NCBI GenBank assembly: GCA_028023455.1
Contig: JAQFVV010006273.1
Span: 870,001-934,000 of the forward strand
Origin: Epiperipatus broadwayi
Lineage: Eukaryota > Onychophora > Udeonychophora > Euonychophora > Peripatidae
Direction of reading: 5' to 3'
DNA: 64,000 nt
Part shown: piece after piece, positions 61,775-64,000 of the stretch
Layout: every line of letters starts with the position of its first letter
How positions within the stretch are numbered: the stretch's first letter is position 1
Position numbers and translations under genes: made by a program
The notes under the pieces: generated by a model
Seen by the model: the letters and a program-made list of their open reading frames with translations, nothing else
Database searches by the model: none
Told to the model about the DNA's origin: nothing

Positions 61775-63297
61775 TTACTTAAAGCACACAGCAGAATAAA
61801 ATCAGCTTAATAGCAATTAGCTTACAATCTATATTATATCTTTTTGACCTGGCTTATAAAAATAGGATTCAGTGGTAGTCATTTGAATCTTTCGATCTAT
61901 TGATTGTAGATAATGTCTTACTTCAATTTTGGTCTGAAGTTCAATTTGCTCAATCACACCATTTACAAATGTTTATATTTGAAAGGGATTAATAAAATAC
62001 ATCTCATCAGATCTTTATCTCCTTATTTAATTAATCTGTTTACAAACATTTTTATTACTTTTTTTAAAAATTTCATTTCCACTTTATAATTCATAAAAAA
62101 ACACATTTTGTTTTATTATACTTTTAAAATATATTGATCATTAATAATACCATATACATTTATCTGTGCATATAAATTATATATATGTCATCAAAATTGT
62201 TTAAAACGTTTATTTTTAAAATTCCTTGAAATTTCTTAATTTATGGACATGAAGTGTATATAAATATCACTTCAATACATATGCATTATAAAATGTTTTT
62301 TTTTAAAAAAAAACTTCACTTTAAATAAACACAAATTAACAAATATCATGTTTTTATTTTGTTTTTGTTAATTTTTCTACTATTCAATTTAATTTATGAT
62401 TTTTATTTTTCCTGGAAACAGCAGCTGAAAACTTTGAATCATTAATATATGGTTTTACTATCTCTATGTAAAATTATCAACCCAAACCTTGTAATTAGGC
62501 AAGTATTCCATAGATATTTTTAAAAAAATCTTTCTTCATAAATTGTAAAGTAATGTAAATTTATAAAAAAAAAAATGTTTGAAAAAAGAATAGTCAATAG
62601 CTTTTTTACAAATTTGTTTTCAATTTTCTTTCTAGAAAAAAAAAAAAAAAAATTAGAAAATAACATTAATATTAGTTACAGGTAATACAGACTTTTTTAA
62701 AAAATAAATGTCATAGTTTTGATAATCTTTTATATATATGGACAATTTAATTTCAAACTTTCATAAAAAAAATTGCCTGAAGATTATCAAAACAATGCTA
62801 TAAAATATACAGAAATATAGGTCAAATATTTTGTTTAAGTTTTAAAGTAAAATTAATATGCATAACTACTAATCATTTGGTAAATTCTATTACATATAGC
62901 AAAATGAAATTTGGTACAATTGCATTTAAAACAAAATAATAATGGAAAATGAAGAGTTATTTAATAAACACTTTTGGAACTGTGATAAAGATTATTTAGT
63001 AAAAATATTTTTAAAAAATTAACAAATTATTATAAAAAGAGAGAAAAAAAATGTTATTTCATTATAATAACCTTAAAAAAAATCAAACACAAATATCACA
63101 AATGCATTAACTTTATTATTTCATAATTTTTAACCATGTTTCATAGATTGATTACACATTTAAATAAAATACTGTAATATTTTACAAAAAACAAGACACA
63201 AGTTTTTAAAAATGAAGATTTTAATATATATAAATTGTAAAGGAAATAAAATAATAGATTAAATTAATAGCTAAAAAACTGCTTGATCTACAAATGC
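61775..63297. other. AT-rich non-coding sequence
   Basis: A poly(A) run lies at 62637-62651. A small inverted repeat (gttttgataatctt / aagattatcaaaac) lies near 62718-62793. No gene was seen. Confidence 0.5.
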
Positions 63298-63667
63298 CTA
63301 TATGTTTGTGGCAAGCCAAATGTAATAGAAAATAATTGGATAAAAAGCCAAATATAATGGATACATATTTCTGATAACAAACAATAATAAATAGTAAGTA
63401 TAAACTGATTTCCAAGCTGATTGTTCAATAAATGCCTTACAGATTTGGGTAACTATAATGTAATGAAAAATATCATAAACCAAGTAGCTTTTTCCAATTA
63501 TGCCCTGCATAATTGGGTAATCCAAAATATAATGAATAAATGCTAAAATATAAGTAATAAATAAATAAGTTGATCCACTCATGGGTCTGTGATAATTTAA
63601 ATTTACATCTAGAATGGATTCATAAAATTTGTAAAATACCAATGAATCCCCAAAATATGTGTGTTTG
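63298..63667 (-). CDS. Possible terminal exon of a multi-pass membrane protein
   Basis: The minus-strand frame is open for 156 codons (63298-63768), the longest open frame outside transposons. The first part is low-complexity. From 63667 down, a pyrimidine-rich tract ending in AG (63668-63669) looks like a splice acceptor, so I take the exon as 63667 to the stop at 63298. The peptide has about four hydrophobic helices (for example YLFITYILAFIHYIL and YTYYLLLFVI), separated by polar stretches such as ESILDVNLNYHRPMSGS. I do not recognise the family. In so AT-rich a sequence a hydrophobic chance frame is possible. No upstream exon can be seen within the 332 bases left. Confidence 0.3.
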
Positions 63668-63669
63668 CT

Positions 63670-64000
63670 CAACAGAAAAAAAAATTCAATAAGTAATGAT
63701 TTACTTTTTTTGTTGTTGTTAAAATGAGATGATTTACTTACTAATAAGGTATAGTATGGTATATACAATTAACTATCTTAATAAGAAAACATAAATTATG
63801 TAATAATAATTTTGTATAATATAATGATTTGTGCAAGAGGTCAATCAACAGATACTTAGATTAACAATAAAATATAAATTAATTAAAGCAAACGTTAACC
63901 CATTTCTAAGACAAATAACATCATTTTTATTATTTAATAACTGCAATCTAATATCAGTCAATATATATTTCTAATCTATCTCTGACAGATTGCAATTATC
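63670..64000. other. AT-rich non-coding sequence
   Basis: I see no supported feature here. It would be intron if the exon call next to it is right. Confidence 0.4.

Noticed and set aside
1-64000. A defence island, biosynthetic cluster or other new multi-gene system
   Set aside because: No intact set of neighbouring host genes exists in the window; recognisable coding sequence is transposon-derived and broken.

Overview
This window looks like about 64 kb of a very AT-rich nuclear genome from an animal, most likely an invertebrate. I base this on the mix of transposon classes: a Ty3/gypsy LTR retrotransposon, RTE-like and other non-LTR elements with apurinic-endonuclease domains, a Penelope-like remnant, hAT and Tc1/mariner-type non-autonomous DNA elements, long-arm hairpin elements and a tandem satellite. 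There are no operons, no rRNA or tRNA genes I can support, no CRISPR array and no convincing intact host gene. The species cannot be fixed from the sequence. Nearly everything recognisable is mobile or repetitive DNA, and every element open reading frame is broken at least once.

Left part (1-20.9 kb). A diverged interspersed repeat (1078-2161, resuming at 12892) is split by one nearly complete Ty3/gypsy element (2162-12887). It has two 2.6 kb LTRs, TG...CA ends and a 4-bp TTAT target duplication. A second, inverted copy of the host repeat lies at 17090-18122 and 20296-20860. It keeps the empty gypsy site, and it is itself interrupted by a 2.17 kb insertion holding a 474-bp tandem repeat. A hAT-type miniature element (14459-15035) lies between the two copies.

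Middle part (20.9-48.6 kb). RTE copy 1 (21395-22888, minus) is 5'-truncated, with a snap-back at its junction. A different LINE leaves a C-terminal fragment at 29.9-30.6 kb. RTE copy 2 (31552-33698) has the classic inverted 5' segment of twin priming and a 12-14 bp target duplication. Two further old LINE families are present at 36.0-36.8/42.2-42.5 kb and at 40.6-41.8 kb. Three long hairpins occur at 36.3, 43.3 and 45.8 kb. The first and last are one small retrotransposed family. A decayed Penelope-like element lies between direct repeats at 46.2-48.6 kb.

Right part (48.6-64 kb). Two copies of a TA-flanked terminal-inverted-repeat element occur at 49.3-50.7 kb and, inverted, at 59.6-60.4 kb; the first carries a nested 110-bp miniature element. 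An old reverse-orientation LTR related to the gypsy LTR (52.05-53.5 kb) was hit by RTE copy 3 (53516-56726), which is full length but inactivated. A coiled-coil LINE ORF1 remnant (57.4-58.4 kb), an 89-bp tandem duplication (61.6 kb) and one possible terminal exon of a membrane protein (63.3-63.7 kb, minus) complete the window.

All similarities were read by eye from the sequence. Family names rest on protein motifs, and no database search was possible.
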